This document shows positions 34,594 to 44,700 of a stretch of DNA of 64,000 nucleotides, in pieces. Origin of the DNA: Armatimonadota bacterium (lineage in GTDB: Bacteria > Armatimonadota > UBA10988); the NCBI GenBank assembly GCA_016235455.1, contig JACRKZ010000082.1, positions 1 through 64,000 on the forward strand, written 5' to 3'. Below the pieces are notes generated by a model. That model was not told the DNA's origin. It did no database searches and was given only the letters and a program-made list of their open reading frames with translations. Positions within the stretch are counted from its first letter, which is position 1; every line of letters starts with the position of its first letter. A program made the position numbers and the translations under genes.

Positions 34594-34708
34594 CGGCACA
34601 TCTCCCGGTTGGCCCATTCACCATCGACGCGCGCGCACCTGCACGCGCGCGGCCGGCGTGCGAATCGATCCGCCGATCCGTTATGTCGCTCACCGATACG
34701 AGCCCGGC

Positions 34709-36265
34709 TCAGCCCTCGGCGGCCGAATGCCCGCCGGACTGGCCGGTGGGCGCGGCACGGCGCGAGCCGGTCGTGGCGCGGCGCACCGCGGTGCGACCGA
34801 CGCGGATCGGCCCGTCGACCAATTCGGGCACGTTGAAGGTGCAAGTCTCGCGCTCATGCAGGCGCGGATCGCTCCGCGGCACGACGAAGGGCTTGGAGGC
34901 GACACCCGCGGCGTCGACATAGCGCAGGTACGGTCGGGCCAGCAGGTTGTTGTCGCGCTTGCTCGCGCAGACGATCCAGCGGCTGTTACCGGACCAGGAG
35001 TGCCAGGAGTCATGGCGCGTCGGCGCGGTCGACTCCAGGGCCACGGGTTGGGCTCCCGGCCGGGTCAGGTCCAGCAGGTACAGGTCGCTACGCTCCTGGA
35101 AGACCGGGAACGTGCCGGCCTCGCACAGGCAGAACAGCAGGAACCGGCCGTCGGGCGAGATGCGCGGCTCCAGCGCCGACCCGCCAACCGTCCGGGCGGA
35201 GACGACAGTCTCGGGTGACCCGAAACGGCCGGTCGCCTGGTCATAGGCCGCGCGGGCGATGTCGTAGCGCAGGTTCTTCTGCTGCGCCACGGGCATGTAG
35301 CTGCTCTCCGGCCAGAGCCTAGGCGCGGTGGCGAAGTAGAGCCATCGGCCGTCGGCCGACCAACAGGGGAAGGTCGGCAGTCGGCCGGGCGGATTGATCT
35401 CGGGCGGGACGGTGACCTGACCGGTGGCCACGGTGTAGACAGCCAGGCTGGAGGCAACGTCGAGCGCGGCCTTGGCGCGGTCGGCCTGCGGGTAGTACTG
35501 CAGGATACGATTGCGCGAGAAAGCGATGGTCTGACCGTTGGGGTGCCAACTGGAGTAGCCGGCCGGCGGGCCGCTGCCGCCGACGCGGGTGTCGGCCGCC
35601 TGCGCCTGAGAGCCGCGCACGACCACCATGGCGGGGTCGCCGGGGAACAACCGCGTGTGGAACACGAAGCTGTCGGCGCGGCGATCGTGGAAGGAGTGGC
35701 AGTTGAGGCATCCATCGCCGATGTCGTCGCGGGTGGCGATGGCGGTCTCGTCGAAGCCGCGCAGGTCGCGCTGGTAGATGCCCATCGGGCCGCTGGAGTC
35801 ATAGAACGGCCGGAACCGGCGGTAGGCCAGGTAGTTCTCGACCGGCTCGGCGGCCACCGTCTGGCGTACGGGCTGGTAGCGGTTCCAGCGACCGTCATCG
35901 GCCCGCGCCCAGACGTCCAGTCGCAGTTCACGGCCACGATTGGCCGCGAGCAGCCGGTGCCAGCCCTTCAGCGGGAAGATCATGACACCATTGCGGCTGG
36001 ACGCCGCCACGGTGCGTCCCTGGCCATCCGTCAGTCGGGCCAGGTAGCGGCGGCCGGACTCCACCACCATGAAGTTGAGCGGCGCGATGTTGGGTGGGAT
36101 GACCAGGTCGGTGTAGTCCGGCTCCAGCCGGGGCGCCCGCGCGGTCGCGGTGCACTGGCTGTCCGGCGGCGGCCGTTCGTCGAGTCGGCGCCACGCGGCC
36201 CGCGCGGCGCCCAGCAGCAGCAGCAGGGCGACCAGCAGCCACCAGCGGCGAGTGGGACGTGTCAT
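34709..36265 (-). CDS. Membrane-anchored TolB-like beta-propeller with one CxxCH haem site, copy 2
   Basis: Protein of 518 residues. An N-terminal helix (WWLLVALLLLLGAARAAW) anchors it with the rest outside. An N-terminal beta domain contains LVIPPNIAPLNF. Then GDGCLNCHSFHDRR provides a c-type haem motif (Cys186, Cys189, His190). The remainder is a PD40/TolB-like propeller (GYSSWHPNGQTIAFSRN, CWSADGRWLYFATAPRLWP, RISPDGRFLLF). The ATG overlaps the stop of the upstream membrane-protein gene as ATGA. It is clearly paralogous to the protein at 38220-39770, sharing CxNCHxFxDRRxDSFxFHxR and most propeller blades. Proteins of this plan are, as I recall, annotated only as TolB-like. Redox or haem-sensing function is inferred. 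Confidence 0.75.
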   Translation of the reverse strand: MTRPTRRWWLLVALLLLLGAARAAWRRLDERPPPDSQCTATARAPRLEPDYTDLVIPPNIAPLNFMVVESGRRYLARLTDGQGRTVAASSRNGVMIFPLKGWHRLLAANRGRELRLDVWARADDGRWNRYQPVRQTVAAEPVENYLAYRRFRPFYDSSGPMGIYQRDLRGFDETAIATRDDIGDGCLNCHSFHDRRADSFVFHTRLFPGDPAMVVVRGSQAQAADTRVGGSGPPAGYSSWHPNGQTIAFSRNRILQYYPQADRAKAALDVASSLAVYTVATGQVTVPPEINPPGRLPTFPCWSADGRWLYFATAPRLWPESSYMPVAQQKNLRYDIARAAYDQATGRFGSPETVVSARTVGGSALEPRISPDGRFLLFCLCEAGTFPVFQERSDLYLLDLTRPGAQPVALESTAPTRHDSWHSWSGNSRWIVCASKRDNNLLARPYLRYVDAAGVASKPFVVPRSDPRLHERETCTFNVPELVDGPIRVGRTAVRRATTGSRRAAPTGQSGGHSAAEG

Positions 36266-38133
36266 CGGCCCAACCCCAGGCGCACCAGATAGAGGAAATA
36301 GGTGCCACTCATCTCGCGCTGCAGCTCCGGGTAGGCGGCCGCCATGCTGCCGCGATTGCGCTTGACGATGGTGCGGAACTGCCAGTAGCGCTCCTGGGCG
36401 GACTCCGGGATGGTCAGGCTCGCCAGGTCAGGCGGGGTCGGCAGCAGATCCCGGCCCAGCAGCGCGGCCTCGGCCCAGGCGCGCGGCAGTTCGGTCACGC
36501 CGCAGTCGCGCAGGCGATGCATCTCCAGCGCGGCATACTCCGGGTGCCCCTCGAGCAGGAAATGCGCGATGAGGTAGTCGAGCGCCATGCGGTTGCGCGG
36601 GTTCTCGCGCAGCAGGCTGGACAGGATTTCGGGGACGAGGTGCCACGCTCGTTCCTCGGCCTTGTCGGCGTAGCGGTTGATGTGCAGCAGGTCGTCGCCG
36701 CGCAGCATCACGGCCCGCCGGCGCAGAACCTCCGGGCTACTGGCGAGCGTCGGGTCGACGGCCAGCCGATGCAGCTCGCGCTGGGCCCAGCGGCGCCAGA
36801 CCAGGTTGTCGCTGAGCGTGCGCAGGTAGGTCCGGGCGGCAGAGCTCATGCCTTTGACCATGTAGAGTTGCGCCAGCCGGCTGAGCACCACTGGGTTGTC
36901 ATCGCCGAGCACCCAGGCGTTGTGCAGCGCATACTCGGCCAGGTTCAGGCGCCCCAGATCCAACCACTGGTCGACCATGCGGATCCGCGTGGCCAGGACA
37001 TATGTCGTCTCGACCGACAGCAGCAGCGCATCGGCGCGCTGCGGCACCTGGAACATGGCCTCACCCAGGCGGCCCTGAGCAAAGAGCGCGCGATTGACAT
37101 CGAACGGCGCCAGCTCGTGCCGCGGTCCGCCACGCTCCAACTCGGCCAGGAGCTGGCCCCATTGGCCGTGCAGCGCGAGGAAGTCCATCCGGGCGCGCTG
37201 GCGGCCGGCCTTGTCGGCGGCGACGGTCGCCGCCAGCACCGCCACGAGGGCCACGAGGGCCACCTCGCCCAGCAGGCGCCGGACGCGACGGCCGCCGGAC
37301 GACGGCGCCGCGCCAGCCCGCGCGGCCCGCCATGCGTGACACCGGGCGCGCAGCGGGTCGGCCACATACACAGCGGCTATCGCCGCCACCGCGTAGAGCA
37401 GCCACAACGACACAGCCAGGTCCACGGTCAGCCGACCAGGCGCGATGCCATAGCGCCACTGCGCCGGCAACGCCTGCAGGCCGAGGAGATCGGCCAACGA
37501 CACCGCAGCCACACCCAGGGCCGGATAGACGGCGAGTGCCAGGCGACGCGACGACCCGGACAACGCGCCACACAGAGCACCGAAGGCCAACACCAACAGG
37601 TATGTCGTGGCTGGGCCGGCCGCGCCCGCGACGCCATAGATCAATGCGGCGAGCAGCACCAGATAGCGCCCTAACCCGGTCGGCCCGGACGCGAAGATCA
37701 GGGCCGACGCCAGCATCGCCACGAGCATCGGCCCGAGCAGGAGCGGCTGGTCATAGCGAGCGGCGAGCAGCATATAGAGCACCACGGGGAGCAACCGCGC
37801 GGCACGCGCGCGGCCGCCCGCCAGGCGCTGGAACAGCGCGCTCGTCAGCACCCCGATGAGCAGCGCGATCACAACGCGCACCAGGACGCCGGCCGCGTTG
37901 AAGGCATCAAGCTGGGCCAGGAACAGCCCTACATAGCGGACCGGTCCGCCCGAGTAGCCCAGCAGGTCCGCGGCGAACCCGCGTGTGCAGGCGAAGGGCG
38001 GCTGCTGTGCCTGGTAGATCAGGTAGGGCTGGACGGCATACACCAGGTGCAGCGAGAACCAGACCAGCAGGAGCCCGTCTATCCGCGCGGTTGTCAACCG
38101 TGCCAACTGCCAGGCTCTGCGCGTTGATGCCAT
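36262..38133 (-). CDS. Polytopic membrane protein with C-terminal helical-repeat domain, copy 2
   Basis: Inner-membrane protein of 623 residues. About 8-10 transmembrane helices fill residues 15-310 (LLLVWFSLHLVYAVQPYLIY, RYVGLFLAQLDAF, LVLLAALIYGVAGAAG). The final ~300 residues are soluble and alpha-helical, TPR-like (FDVNRALFAQGRLGEAMF, LAEYALHNAWVLGDDNP). The motif YLIYQAQQPPFA after the first helix is shared exactly with the paralogue at 39767. It resembles proteins I recall as DUF6057, but I cannot verify that. The ATG at 38133 has GAGGA upstream and lies ~40 bases behind a strong promoter. It ends in an ATGA overlap with the haem-propeller gene. Confidence 0.65.
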   Translation of the reverse strand: MASTRRAWQLARLTTARIDGLLLVWFSLHLVYAVQPYLIYQAQQPPFACTRGFAADLLGYSGGPVRYVGLFLAQLDAFNAAGVLVRVVIALLIGVLTSALFQRLAGGRARAARLLPVVLYMLLAARYDQPLLLGPMLVAMLASALIFASGPTGLGRYLVLLAALIYGVAGAAGPATTYLLVLAFGALCGALSGSSRRLALAVYPALGVAAVSLADLLGLQALPAQWRYGIAPGRLTVDLAVSLWLLYAVAAIAAVYVADPLRARCHAWRAARAGAAPSSGGRRVRRLLGEVALVALVAVLAATVAADKAGRQRARMDFLALHGQWGQLLAELERGGPRHELAPFDVNRALFAQGRLGEAMFQVPQRADALLLSVETTYVLATRIRMVDQWLDLGRLNLAEYALHNAWVLGDDNPVVLSRLAQLYMVKGMSSAARTYLRTLSDNLVWRRWAQRELHRLAVDPTLASSPEVLRRRAVMLRGDDLLHINRYADKAEERAWHLVPEILSSLLRENPRNRMALDYLIAHFLLEGHPEYAALEMHRLRDCGVTELPRAWAEAALLGRDLLPTPPDLASLTIPESAQERYWQFRTIVKRNRGSMAAAYPELQREMSGTYFLYLVRLGLGR

Positions 38134-38178
38134 CGTTCCTCGGGTCGGCGCGGCCGCGGGCCGCGCTGGGGCAGGCGC

Positions 38179-38208
38179 ATTATGGCAGCGCTGCGGCGCG
38201 AGCGTCAA
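38179..38208 (-). promoter_or_regulatory. Strong sigma70-type promoter for module copy 2
   Basis: On the minus strand TTGACG (38208-38203) and CATAAT (38184-38179) are 18 bases apart, each matching five of six consensus bases. The predicted start is near 38172, about 40 bases before the ATG at 38133. It has the same layout as the promoter of copy 1. Confidence 0.75.
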
Positions 38209-38219
38209 CCTCGCCAGGC

Positions 38220-39770
38220 TCACCCGTCGGGTGTCTGTGCCTCCTGGCGCTTCTCGGGCTCCGCGGGCCTGGCCGGAGCGGTGCAAGTCGGCGCCAGGGC
38301 GCGCTTGAGTTCGGCGCGCGACACGGTGATCGGCCCGCTGACGAACTCGGGCACGTTGTACGTTGCTGGGTTGCGGTCATCGTCGCGCGGGTCGCGCTGG
38401 GGCAGGACGAACGGCTTGGAGGCGCGCCCCTCAGCGTCGATATAGCGCAGGTAGAGCCGGGCCAGGAGGCCGTTGTCGCGTTTGCTGGCGCAGACCAGCC
38501 AGCGACTGTTGCCCGACCACGCGTGGAACGAGTCATGCCGCGTCGGCGACTCGGCCTCCAGCGGCACGGGCCGGGAGCCGGGCCGCTGCAGGTCGAGCAG
38601 GTACAGGTCGCTGCGCTCGGCAAACACGGGGAAGCTGCCGCTGTCGGTCAGGCTGAACACCAGCCACCGGCCATCGGGCGAGATGCGCGGCTCCAGCGCC
38701 GACCCGCCGGTGTCGCGCGCGGCGACCACCGTCTCGGGCTGGCCGAAGGCGCTGGTGGCGGGATCGTAGGCGGCACGCTGGATGTCGTAGCGCACCCGCG
38801 CCTGCTCCTCGATAGGCATGAACCGGGTCGTCGGCCACAGTCGCGGGGCGCTGGCAAAGTACAGCCAGCGCCCGTCGGGCGACCAGCAGGGGAAGGTGGG
38901 CAGTCGGCCCGGCGGGTTGAGCGCGGTCGGCACGGTCACCCGGCCGCTGTACACATCGTACAGGGCGAGGCTGGAGGCGGCATCGAGCGCGGCCTTGGAG
39001 CGTGGCCCGGCCTGCGGGAAGTACTGCATGATCTTGTTGCGCGAGTAAGCGATGGTCCGACCGCCCGGGTGCCACGAGGCGTACCCGGCAGGCGGCCCGT
39101 CGGGTTGCACCGTGCGCGCGCTGTTGCCCGACACAAGGGTCATGGCGGGCACACCGGCCTTGGGCCGCGAGTGGAAGAGGAACGAGTCAGGCCGCCGGTC
39201 GCGGAAGGTATGGCAGTTCATGCAGCCGCCGCCCACCTCGTCGCGGGTGATGACGGCCCGCTCAACGAAGGAGCGTAGATCGCGCTGACAGATGAGCAGC
39301 GCGCCGGTGGAATTGTAGAACGGGCGGAACCGGCGGTAGACCACGTAGTCGTCCACTGGCTGCTCGGCCACATGGTTGACTACGGGCTCGAACCGCTGCC
39401 AGCGGCCACGGGCGCCGCGCGCGAAGACCTCCAGGCGCAGGTCGCCACCGCGGTTGGCGCTGAGCAGCTCACGCCAACGGCGCTGGGGCAGGCTGATCAC
39501 ACCCGAGCGGCTGGTCACGTCGAGCCGGCGGCCGCGCGCCGCGCTAAGGCGCACGTGGTACCGAGTGCCTGGCTCGGCCACCCGGAGGTTGAGCGGCGCG
39601 ATGTTGGGCGGGATGACCAGCCCGGCGTAATCGGGCCGCAGACGCGGCGCTCGAGCCACCGACTCGCAGCGCCCGGCGGCAGGCGGGCCCGCGGGCCACA
39701 GCCAACGTGCGACCAGCAGCACCGCCAGCGCCGCACCAGCCATGCGCCACCATCTCGGGCGAAGTGTCAT
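38220..39770 (-). CDS. Membrane-anchored TolB-like beta-propeller with one CxxCH haem site, copy 1
   Basis: Protein of 516 residues, paralogous to the one at 34709. The anchor helix (MAGAALAVLLVARWLWPAG) is followed by LVIPPNIAPLNL, YRRFRPFY and the haem site GGGCMNCHTFRDRR (Cys183, Cys186, His187). A PD40-like propeller follows (YASWHPGGRTIAYSRN, CWSPDGRWLYFASAPRLWP). Retention of the CxxCH and its DRRxDSF surroundings in both copies argues that haem attachment is functional rather than chance. A distal haem ligand is not obvious; conserved His or Met within the propeller would be needed for a six-coordinate site. The C-terminal tail is Pro/Glu-rich. ATGA overlap with the upstream membrane-protein gene. 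Confidence 0.75.
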   Translation of the reverse strand: MTLRPRWWRMAGAALAVLLVARWLWPAGPPAAGRCESVARAPRLRPDYAGLVIPPNIAPLNLRVAEPGTRYHVRLSAARGRRLDVTSRSGVISLPQRRWRELLSANRGGDLRLEVFARGARGRWQRFEPVVNHVAEQPVDDYVVYRRFRPFYNSTGALLICQRDLRSFVERAVITRDEVGGGCMNCHTFRDRRPDSFLFHSRPKAGVPAMTLVSGNSARTVQPDGPPAGYASWHPGGRTIAYSRNKIMQYFPQAGPRSKAALDAASSLALYDVYSGRVTVPTALNPPGRLPTFPCWSPDGRWLYFASAPRLWPTTRFMPIEEQARVRYDIQRAAYDPATSAFGQPETVVAARDTGGSALEPRISPDGRWLVFSLTDSGSFPVFAERSDLYLLDLQRPGSRPVPLEAESPTRHDSFHAWSGNSRWLVCASKRDNGLLARLYLRYIDAEGRASKPFVLPQRDPRDDDRNPATYNVPEFVSGPITVSRAELKRALAPTCTAPARPAEPEKRQEAQTPDG

Positions 39771-41671
39771 TGCCCCAGCCTCGCGTGCGCCACATAGAGG
39801 AAGTAGGTGCCGGCGAACTCGCGCTCCAGCCGTGGCAGTGCCGCGCGCAGGTCGTTGTCGTACTCGGCCACAACGGCTTTGAACCGGCCGTAGCGGCGCG
39901 ATGTGGCCTCATCGATGGCCAGGCCCGAGAGATCGGGCCGCGGGCCAGGCAGATCGAGCGCCACCAGGGCGCCCTCGGCCCAGGCGCGCGGCAGGGCCGT
40001 CTCGCCGAAGTCGCGCAACCGATGCATCTCGGCGGCGGCGAAGTTGGGCCGTCCGGCGAGCAGGAAGTAGGACACCAGGTACTCGAAGGCCATGCGATGC
40101 CGCGGATGGCAGCGCAACGGGCCGGCCAGTACCTCCGGGTCGATGTACCAGGCCCGCTGCTCGGGGCGGTCGGCGTAGCGATTGATGAACAGCAGGTCGT
40201 CCTCGGTCAGCCGGATCGACCGCAGCCGCTGGATCTCGGGGTCGCCGTTGAGGCTCGGATCGACCTCGATCTGGCGAAGCCGCTCACGGGCCCAGCGCCG
40301 CCAGACCAGGTTGTCGAGCAGCATGGTCAGGTACAGCCGGGCCGCGGGCAGCCGGTCGTCGATCAGGTAGACGCGAGCCAGGCGACTGAGCAGAAACGGA
40401 TTGTTGTCGCCCATGACCAGGGTGTTGTGCAGCACGTATTCGGCCAGGTGCAGGCGGCCCAGGTCGATGTACTGGTCGGCCAGCCGCACCCGTGCGGCGA
40501 GTTGGTAGGGCGTGTCCACCGTGAGCAACAGCGAATCGGGGCGCTGTGGCACCGCGAACATCGAACGCGCCAGCAAACCCTGATCGAACAGCGCGCGGTT
40601 GATGTCGTACGTGGCCAGATCGTAGGCGACGGGCCGCGCCGAGGCGGCGGCAAGCAGCTTGCGCCACTGGCCGTGGAGCGCGCAGTAGTCCATGTAGGCG
40701 CGCTGGCCGCCAGCTTCATCCACCGTGACGCGTGTGGCCAGCAGGCTCAGCAGCCCCACCAGCGCCACGTTGCCCAGCAGCCGCAACTCCCCGGGCCGGG
40801 CGCGACGACGGCCGGCATCGGCCGGCGGTCGCTGGGCCCGGCGCTCGGCAAGGCCCTGCCAGCAGCGTGCCAGCGGCTCGGCCAGACCCGTGACCAGCAG
40901 CGCCGCGACCGGATAGAAGCCCAGCAGCGCGATCAGCAGGTAGCCGGTGAAGCGGCTGCGCGGCCCAGCGTAGGTCCAAGATGGCGCGAAGGCATGGAGC
41001 CCGCACCGACTGGCCGCCATGGCCACCAGCGGCGGCACGAGCAGGAACACGACAAACACCGCGACCGCCCGTCCAGGGCGGTCGGTGGCGCGGGCCGCCG
41101 CACAAGCGCAGAGCGTGGCCAACGCGGCCAGCGCCAACCACATCGACAGCGGGCCGGCCGCGCCGGCGGCGGCCACCTGGAACAACATGGCCAGCGGCAG
41201 ATAGACGCGCAAGCGCCGCCCGCCAGCCAGGAAGAGCATCACGGCGCCGAGCGTCGCGACCAACAGCGGGCCAGCCAGCAGCGGCTGGTCGTAGCGCCCG
41301 CAGAGCAGCATGAACAGCGCCATCGGCACGAAGCGCAAGCCCGGCACGCGACGGCCGGCGGCCGCCGCCAGCGCGCGGTCGGTCATCAAGCCGATGAACA
41401 GCGCCTCGCACACGCGGACCAGCGCACCCAACGTGCTGGATGCGTCGCACTGCGCGAGGAACAGGCCCAAATAGCGCAGCAGGCCGCCGGCGCCGAGCAG
41501 CAACGGTTGCGCAAACTCGCGCGTCATGGCAAACGGTGGCTGCTGCGCCTGGTAGATGAGGTACGGCTCCACCATCAGCATCAGGTAGACAGCGAACCAG
41601 ACCAGCAGCCAGCTGTCGCCGCGAACCGCGGCGGCGGCCAGGGCAGTTCGGGCTCTGCGCAACGTATCCAT
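39767..41671 (-). CDS. Polytopic membrane protein with C-terminal helical-repeat domain, copy 1
   Basis: Inner-membrane protein of 634 residues, paralogue of the one at 36262, with the same plan: helices in ~15-330 (LLVWFAVYLMLMVEPYLIY, LRYLGLFLAQCDAS, LPLAMLFQVAAAGAAG) and a helical-repeat tail (YDINRALFDQGLLARSMF, LAEYVLHNTLVMGDNNP). The shared tail signature is L-x-x-RADQ/RMVDQ-(Y/W)-x-DLGRL-x-LAEY-x-LHN. The ATG at 41671 is required by the promoter, since the alternative ATG at 41695 falls inside the promoter spacer. The predicted leader is only about 9 bases. It ends in ATGA overlap with the haem-propeller gene. Confidence 0.65.
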   Translation of the reverse strand: MDTLRRARTALAAAAVRGDSWLLVWFAVYLMLMVEPYLIYQAQQPPFAMTREFAQPLLLGAGGLLRYLGLFLAQCDASSTLGALVRVCEALFIGLMTDRALAAAAGRRVPGLRFVPMALFMLLCGRYDQPLLAGPLLVATLGAVMLFLAGGRRLRVYLPLAMLFQVAAAGAAGPLSMWLALAALATLCACAAARATDRPGRAVAVFVVFLLVPPLVAMAASRCGLHAFAPSWTYAGPRSRFTGYLLIALLGFYPVAALLVTGLAEPLARCWQGLAERRAQRPPADAGRRRARPGELRLLGNVALVGLLSLLATRVTVDEAGGQRAYMDYCALHGQWRKLLAAASARPVAYDLATYDINRALFDQGLLARSMFAVPQRPDSLLLTVDTPYQLAARVRLADQYIDLGRLHLAEYVLHNTLVMGDNNPFLLSRLARVYLIDDRLPAARLYLTMLLDNLVWRRWARERLRQIEVDPSLNGDPEIQRLRSIRLTEDDLLFINRYADRPEQRAWYIDPEVLAGPLRCHPRHRMAFEYLVSYFLLAGRPNFAAAEMHRLRDFGETALPRAWAEGALVALDLPGPRPDLSGLAIDEATSRRYGRFKAVVAEYDNDLRAALPRLEREFAGTYFLYVAHARLGQ

Positions 41672-41686
41672 CAGCTCACCACGGCG

Positions 41687-41716
41687 ATTATCCATGCCGG
41701 CCGGTGGCGAAGTCAA
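41687..41716 (-). promoter_or_regulatory. Strong sigma70-type promoter for module copy 1
   Basis: On the minus strand TTGACT (41716-41711) and GATAAT (41692-41687) are 18 bases apart, each five of six to consensus. Transcription would start near 41680, leaving a very short leader before the ATG at 41671. It lies immediately 3' of the large glycosidase gene. Confidence 0.75.
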
Positions 41717-41751
41717 ACCAGGCCGCGGGCGCGACCACCGTGCGCCCGGCC

Positions 41752-44700
41752 CTACGGGTACGTCCCGGGCGCATAGGTCGTCAGTCGCAGGCTGCGCACC
41801 TCGCCGGCGCCGGGCCCCGAGCGCACCAACTCAAGCTCGTTCGGCCCGTCATAGCGCAGCCAGCCGCCGATCTCGAGCATCATGCGCGGGCCAAACAGGT
41901 GATGGTGCCGTCGCACGAAGGTGCCATTGACGATCACGCCCAGCAGGCTGGTGGGCGCGTCGACATCGAGCATGACCCGCTTGCCGCGCCAGGACTCGGG
42001 CACGGTCACCTGCCGTCGGGCCATGGTGCCGCTCCAGGCACCCGGCAGCGGACGCGGCGCTTCGCGGCTCAAGCCGTCGGGGCTGGGCTCCCAGGCGCCA
42101 GCCAGGTCGAGCGTCGATTCGGGCTTGGGGATGAAGGCCAGCCAGCAGGTACCACGCGGTCCGCCTACCGCGCCGGCGCAACGTGCCTCCACGGCCAGCG
42201 TGTGCGTCGAGCCGGCGGTCAGCCGGCCGCCGCAGTCGTCGCCCTGCAGGCCGTCGGCGCGCCAGTCCTGCAGCAGTGTGCCATCGAGCCAGATCCGCCC
42301 CTGATCGACAAACGTTGTGTTGAAGAAGCTGCGCAGCCAGAGCCGCACCTCGCCATCGCGCCAGGCCGCCGGCACTGTGAACCGGCGGCGGAACAGAACC
42401 CGCTTGACCCCGGCGCGGCCCGGCCAGGTCCACACGCCCAGCCGGTCATGCGGCCAGGCCTTGTCGTCCACCTCGGTCTTGGCCATCGGCGCGGCATCCT
42501 CGTCGCCAGCCATCGCGCGGATCGACCAGTCTTGCGACAGGTCGTGAGCGAACCGCGCCGTCGGCTCGGGCAAGGGCGGCGTGTTGGCCGGGATCACCGG
42601 CGCTCGCCACCAACTCCGTTGCAGTTCGAGCCAGCGGAGCCCGGCGCGCGGCAACTGCCCCTTGGGGCTCAGCAGCACCACCGCGTCGTAAGGCGCCAGG
42701 GTGATGCCCGTGGCCGAGGCCGGCTGGCCGTCGCGCACGTTGATCAGCGTGGTCGGCGCCCGCCGGTCGCGGAAGGTCAGGTCCGTGGTCACCGTTCTCG
42801 TGCCGCTCTGGTTCCACAGCGTCCACACGTCATACAGGCCGTTGTTGGTCTCCCAGCTACGCAGCAGCACTTCCTCGGCGTTGACCGTCGCGGGCACGCG
42901 CGGCACCTGGCGCCAGGCCAGCAGTTGGCCCATCAGCCTGGCCAGGCGCTGCATTTCGGGGCTGTTGCCGCCGGGCTCCACGCGGTCGAACATGCTCCGC
43001 CCGTGGAACCGGCAACCCACCTGCACCACGAAGCCCCGGCCCATGGGCCGCAGGCCCACGGCCGTGCTGCCGTCGGCCCACCGCAGGAGATCGCGGCATT
43101 CGGGCGCCACTTTGGCCAGCGACAGGCCGTTGGCCGGCACGTCGCGCCAGTCGGCCGCGGGCAGGATGCTCTCGCCGTCGATGCCGGCCAGCCGGCGCGA
43201 CGCATCCACCGGGTCGATGGCCGCCACGCGATAGCCGGTGAGCCGCGCGATGGGCCAGCTATCAGGCTCGGTGGGTGTGTGTCGGCCGGTCTGAGCATAG
43301 GTGACGAAGGTGCCGCCGGCACGCACCCAGGCCTCGACGCGGTCGACCAGCCGGGGTTCCATGATGGTCGTGTTCGTGTCGAGGATGACGCGGTACCTGG
43401 CCGCCGAACCGCCAGGCACCAGGTCGGACTCCGAGATGGCGTCGCGCTGGTAGTCCGACCGCAGCACGGCGCCCACGTTCCACCGCCAGTAGCCAGCGCC
43501 GAGGTTGACCGACGGGTCATCGCCCCACGGCCATTCGGTCAGGGCGTTGGCCCGCGCGCTCATCAGAAGCGCCACCTGCGCCGCGGGCTGATGGAACTTG
43601 CCAATGAGGTGGATGACGTTCTGCTGCGCTTCGAAGTGCTCACGCATGGGCTGGTTCCACATCACGTTGCCCATGTGGATGAAGTAGTCCAGGCCTTGGA
43701 TGCCCTCGCTCAGCCACAGCCCGAGTTGCTTCTTGAACTCGGGCAGGTCGCTCGCCGGCCCGCCTGGCTCGCACGAGAACGGCAGACCCGCGCCACGCAT
43801 GAGCATGGGCAACGGTTCGGCATAGAAGCCACCCATATACCCGGTGTTGTGGAAGTTGCCGCCCAGCGATACGGCCAACTGCTTCAGCCCGTCGGCATAA
43901 CCATCGGGCGCCATGAGCGTGATCTGGCGGTTAGGGTCGGCCTGCCGGATCATGGTCATGCCACGCCGGCAGGTCTCCACGCGCGACCAGCCGATCCAGT
44001 CCACCAGATCGACCCACTGCGCGTTGCGCTGTGGCCCGAGCGCCGGGTACTGCAGCGGAGCGTCGCCCGACAGGTAGACCCGGTAGCCCAGGTAGCCTTG
44101 AGGCACGCTCAGCGTGATCTGGTTGTCGCCGTCGCGCAGCACGTCGGTCACGTCGGCCGCCACCCAGTGCGGCACGGGGTGCTTGACTGGCGTCTCGCTG
44201 ACCTTGCGCCCATTGACCCACACCGCCACCGGCTTGCCCCAGTCCTGGTTGAGGTCCCACAGATAGAGGAAGCGCTTGGCATGGGCCGCGCGCCAGGCCG
44301 CGGGCACGGCGACCGTGCGGCGGTACAGCGCGCGCTTCCGGGGCAGGAACATGGTGCGGTCGTGGCCCGGCGCGACCACGGTGGGCCAGGCCGAATCATC
44401 GAACTGCGCCGACGACCACGCCGCCGGCGAGTCAGCCTCGGGATAGGCCACGCGCCAGGCGCCGCTCAGGTCGATCGCCTGCGGCCCCCAGCCCAGGAAC
44501 GAGGCCAGCTCGGGCACCCGCACGTCGTCCCAGGTGGGTAGCCGGCCCGGCTCGCCATACCAGCGGCGGCTGATGGTCGCCAGGTCGCCATACGTCGCCC
44601 GCAGGTACCGCCGATAGCCCGCGTCGGCCACGGGACCGTGTTCGAGTAGGATGTCGAACGCGCCATGCTTCAGTTCACCGTGCGGCTCGAGCCAGGTGGT

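Noticed and set aside
41726..41748. Hairpin CGGGCGC/GCGCCCG after the giant glycosidase gene as a terminator
   Set aside because: The stem is only 7 bases, the T-run is weak, and the region overlaps the next promoter.
39707..44541. Very long open frames on the plus strand across the membrane protein and the giant glycosidase
   Set aside because: They are out-of-phase mirrors of minus-strand genes that have signal peptides, motifs and promoters. The translations are low-complexity and match nothing.
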